A stretch of DNA of 43,032 bases from Candidatus Abyssobacteria bacterium SURF_17 (GTDB lineage Bacteria > Abyssobacteria > SURF-5), in contig QZKI01000006.1 in assembly GCA_003598055.1 (NCBI GenBank), positions 1 to 43,032 on the forward strand, given 5' to 3'. Both the position numbers and the translations under genes were made by a program. Below the pieces are notes generated by a model. The model made no database searches, had not been told where the DNA came from, and saw nothing but the letters and a program-made list of their open reading frames with translations. Every line of letters starts with the position of its first letter. The stretch's first letter is position 1. Below, one piece after another: positions 41,405-43,032 of this stretch.

Positions 41405-42919
41405 ATGCCCTTCTCAGACGAATACTTCCGGTTGTTTGACAACACGCCTGCATTTCGCGACAGGGTCGCCAGCAAGTACATTCTTGCCACGAGCGCTGCC
41501 CACATCAGCGAGCGATTGCTCCGCTGCATCTGGTACGACCGGCTCTACGATATGCAACGCCTCGCCACCCGTGACGGCAAGAGCGTAAGCGTTCATTCGC
41601 CGGGAACATGGAATCTCGAGAGCGGGCCCGACTTCAAGAACGCACACCTCAGCATCGGTGGGCAACGGCTCAAGGGTGACGTCGAGCTTCACATCGAGCC
41701 CTCAGGCTGGCGTCTCCACGGCCACTCGCACGACCCTCGTTATGATAACGTCATTCTGCATGTGACCCTCACATCCCGCGCCAAAGAAGCTCCCATCGTC
41801 AGCCGTCATGGAGTCGAGATTGCGGAACTGGCGCTCTGGGATTATCTGAGCGACAATCTCTCCGTCCTCAAGAGCGCGCTCCGGCCCGAAGAATATCCGT
41901 ATCGCAGCATGAAGAATTTCGGCAGGTGCCAGGGACTGCTGGAGCAGATGCCGCCCGACGCCGCGCTCCGGCTGCTGCACATCGCGGGCGATGCCCGCAT
42001 CATCGCGAAGCAGCGCAGGTTCTCCTACGAGGCCGAGAAGAACAAGCCCGACCAGGTGGCCTATGCCGCGCTGCTCGAATGCATGGGCTACAAGGCATAC
42101 ACGAAACAGTTCGGCCAGCTCGCCCAGAGGCTTCCCTATGAGACGTTGCGCGAGCGGGTTCTCGCATCCCGCTCTCTGCGCTCTCCCGAGGAACGAGCTC
42201 GATTGACGCAGGCGCTCCTGCTTGGCGCGGCGGGATTGCTGCGCCCAAGCGGTCGGAGTGTCGCTCCGGACGCGCAGGATTACTTAGGGCACATGGAGCG
42301 ACTCTGGAAGAAATCCGGTCTTGCCAGCGCCGATGCGGGCGATATCTGCTGGAAAGCGGCCGCCGTCCGCCCCGCGAACCTGCCCGAGCGGCGTATTGCG
42401 GGCATCAGCCATGTGCTTGTCGGCTCATACGAGCGCGGCCTGTTTGATTTCATCGTTGCATCGGCGCACAAGCACGACGGTCGAAGGGCGCGAAGCGCAT
42501 GCATTGCCCATCTCGTCAGCCCGCTCGATGATTTCTGGTCCTATCGCTACAGCGGCGGCGGCAGGCGGCTCAAGAAATCCGTGAGCCTCATCGGGCGAGA
42601 CAGAGCGCTCACGATTGTGGTCAACTCATATGTGCCGCTCGGACTGCTTCATGCGCGGCAGGAGAGTAGGGGAGAGGATGAGGAATCCGTCCATCAGTTG
42701 TACTGCTCTCTGCCGTCGCCGCTCCCCAACAATATCACGCGGCTGATGGAGTATCGCATGTTCGGGCGCGAGCCGCGCGCTCGCGCGCAGTTTAGGCGCT
42801 CGGCCCGAACCCAGCAAGGCCTTCTCCAAATCTTCGCCGACTGGTGCAGCGAAGACCCTTCATGCGAAAACTGCGGACTGCTTGCCGTTCTCCAAGCCAG
42901 GCAGGTCGGCGACGGATGA
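41405..42919 (+). CDS. DUF2851 family protein
   Basis: A 504-residue soluble protein of unknown function. It is recognised by the N-terminal signature: LRCIWYDRLYD, then HSPGTWNLESGPDFKNAHLSIGG and GDVELHIEPSGW, DPRYDNVILHV. These Asp- and Glu-containing elements recall the catalytic pattern of restriction-type nucleases, but no activity is established. The C-terminus has CSEDPSCENCGLL, a short Cys cluster. The gene ends near a hairpin with a T-run at 42984. The start lies 69 bases behind the dodecin gene. Confidence 0.88.
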   Translation: MPFSDEYFRLFDNTPAFRDRVASKYILATSAAHISERLLRCIWYDRLYDMQRLATRDGKSVSVHSPGTWNLESGPDFKNAHLSIGGQRLKGDVELHIEPSGWRLHGHSHDPRYDNVILHVTLTSRAKEAPIVSRHGVEIAELALWDYLSDNLSVLKSALRPEEYPYRSMKNFGRCQGLLEQMPPDAALRLLHIAGDARIIAKQRRFSYEAEKNKPDQVAYAALLECMGYKAYTKQFGQLAQRLPYETLRERVLASRSLRSPEERARLTQALLLGAAGLLRPSGRSVAPDAQDYLGHMERLWKKSGLASADAGDICWKAAAVRPANLPERRIAGISHVLVGSYERGLFDFIVASAHKHDGRRARSACIAHLVSPLDDFWSYRYSGGGRRLKKSVSLIGRDRALTIVVNSYVPLGLLHARQESRGEDEESVHQLYCSLPSPLPNNITRLMEYRMFGREPRARAQFRRSARTQQGLLQIFADWCSEDPSCENCGLLAVLQARQVGDG

Positions 42920-42983
42920 CGAACCGTGGGAGCCGCAACCAACCAATAGAGGCGGCTTGTCAAGAGAAAACTCTTCCCCCTCA

Positions 42984-43012
42984 CCCCCATACCGGGGGCT
43001 TTTGTTCTGTTC
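42984..43012 (+). terminator. Hairpin with T-run behind the DUF2851 gene
   Basis: CCCCC (42984-42988) and GGGGG (42994-42998) with a 5-base loop, then CTTTTGTTCTGTT. It lies 65 bases behind the stop codon. Confidence 0.55.
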
Positions 43013-43032
43013 CAAGCTCGCCGAGCGCCCCT

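Overview
The window looks like a stretch of chromosome from an uncultured, probably anaerobic or microaerophilic, Gram-negative-type bacterium. It has lipoprotein and periplasmic signal peptides, multiheme c-type cytochromes, a selenocysteine codon with a bacterial SECIS hairpin, sigma-54 machinery, a large sulfur-relay operon and very many short palindromic intergenic repeats. The mix recalls Deltaproteobacteria-like or candidate-phylum genomes, but no rRNA or phylogenetic marker other than Der is present, so the lineage is left open. No tRNA, rRNA, CRISPR array or intact transposase gene was found.

Layout. 1-2042: repeat-rich non-coding DNA, a small proline-rich lipoprotein and a short-chain dehydrogenase. 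2075-4659 (minus): a two-gene unit of a tetraheme cytochrome fused to a degenerate UshA-like domain and a DsbA-like thiol oxidoreductase. The cytochrome is read as two ORFs unless an in-frame UGA at 4441-4443 is decoded as selenocysteine. A SECIS hairpin follows at the same distance, and with the same loop, as I recall for E. coli fdhF. 4789-7659: a very large secreted Gly-rich/Cys-rich repeat protein. 8296-9689: a NarL/DegU-type two-component pair. 10424-11936: a TPR membrane protein behind a textbook sigma-54 promoter. 12153-13220: a small tetraheme cytochrome c554-type protein behind a long, hairpin-rich leader. 13375-16744: a flavodoxin-ferredoxin protein, cysE, a methyltransferase and a Doc/AbrB toxin-antitoxin pair. 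16949-20321: an NtrC-type regulator and its solute-sensing kinase. 20558-21331: an AsmA-like gene cut by an in-frame TAG.

21433-28279 is the metabolic core. An Rrf2 regulator with three cysteines is followed by a ThiS/MoaD-like sulfur carrier with a C-terminal tail, a ThiF/MoeB-like activating enzyme, a cysteine synthase, a JAMM peptidase, DsrE/DsrF/DsrH-like proteins, a TusA-like protein, a second ThiF/MoeB-like enzyme and a PP-loop thiolation enzyme. Together they look like a carrier-protein-dependent cysteine pathway (CysO-CysM-Mec type) combined with persulfide relay to tRNA thiolation. cysE upstream could supply the O-acetylserine.

28524-32673 holds four tandem paralogous XRE-cupin regulators and an MFS transporter. 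32913-42919 holds a GT-C-like membrane protein, der, an unusual tandem fusion of two geranylgeranyl-reductase-type flavoproteins, a zinc-ribbon membrane protein, an MBL-fold hydrolase, a dodecin and a DUF2851 protein. Intergenic gaps are filled with several families of palindromic repeats (GTAGGGGC...GCCCCTAC, GTAGGTGCGAATTC..., GTCATTGCGAG..., GGGGTCAGGTC...).
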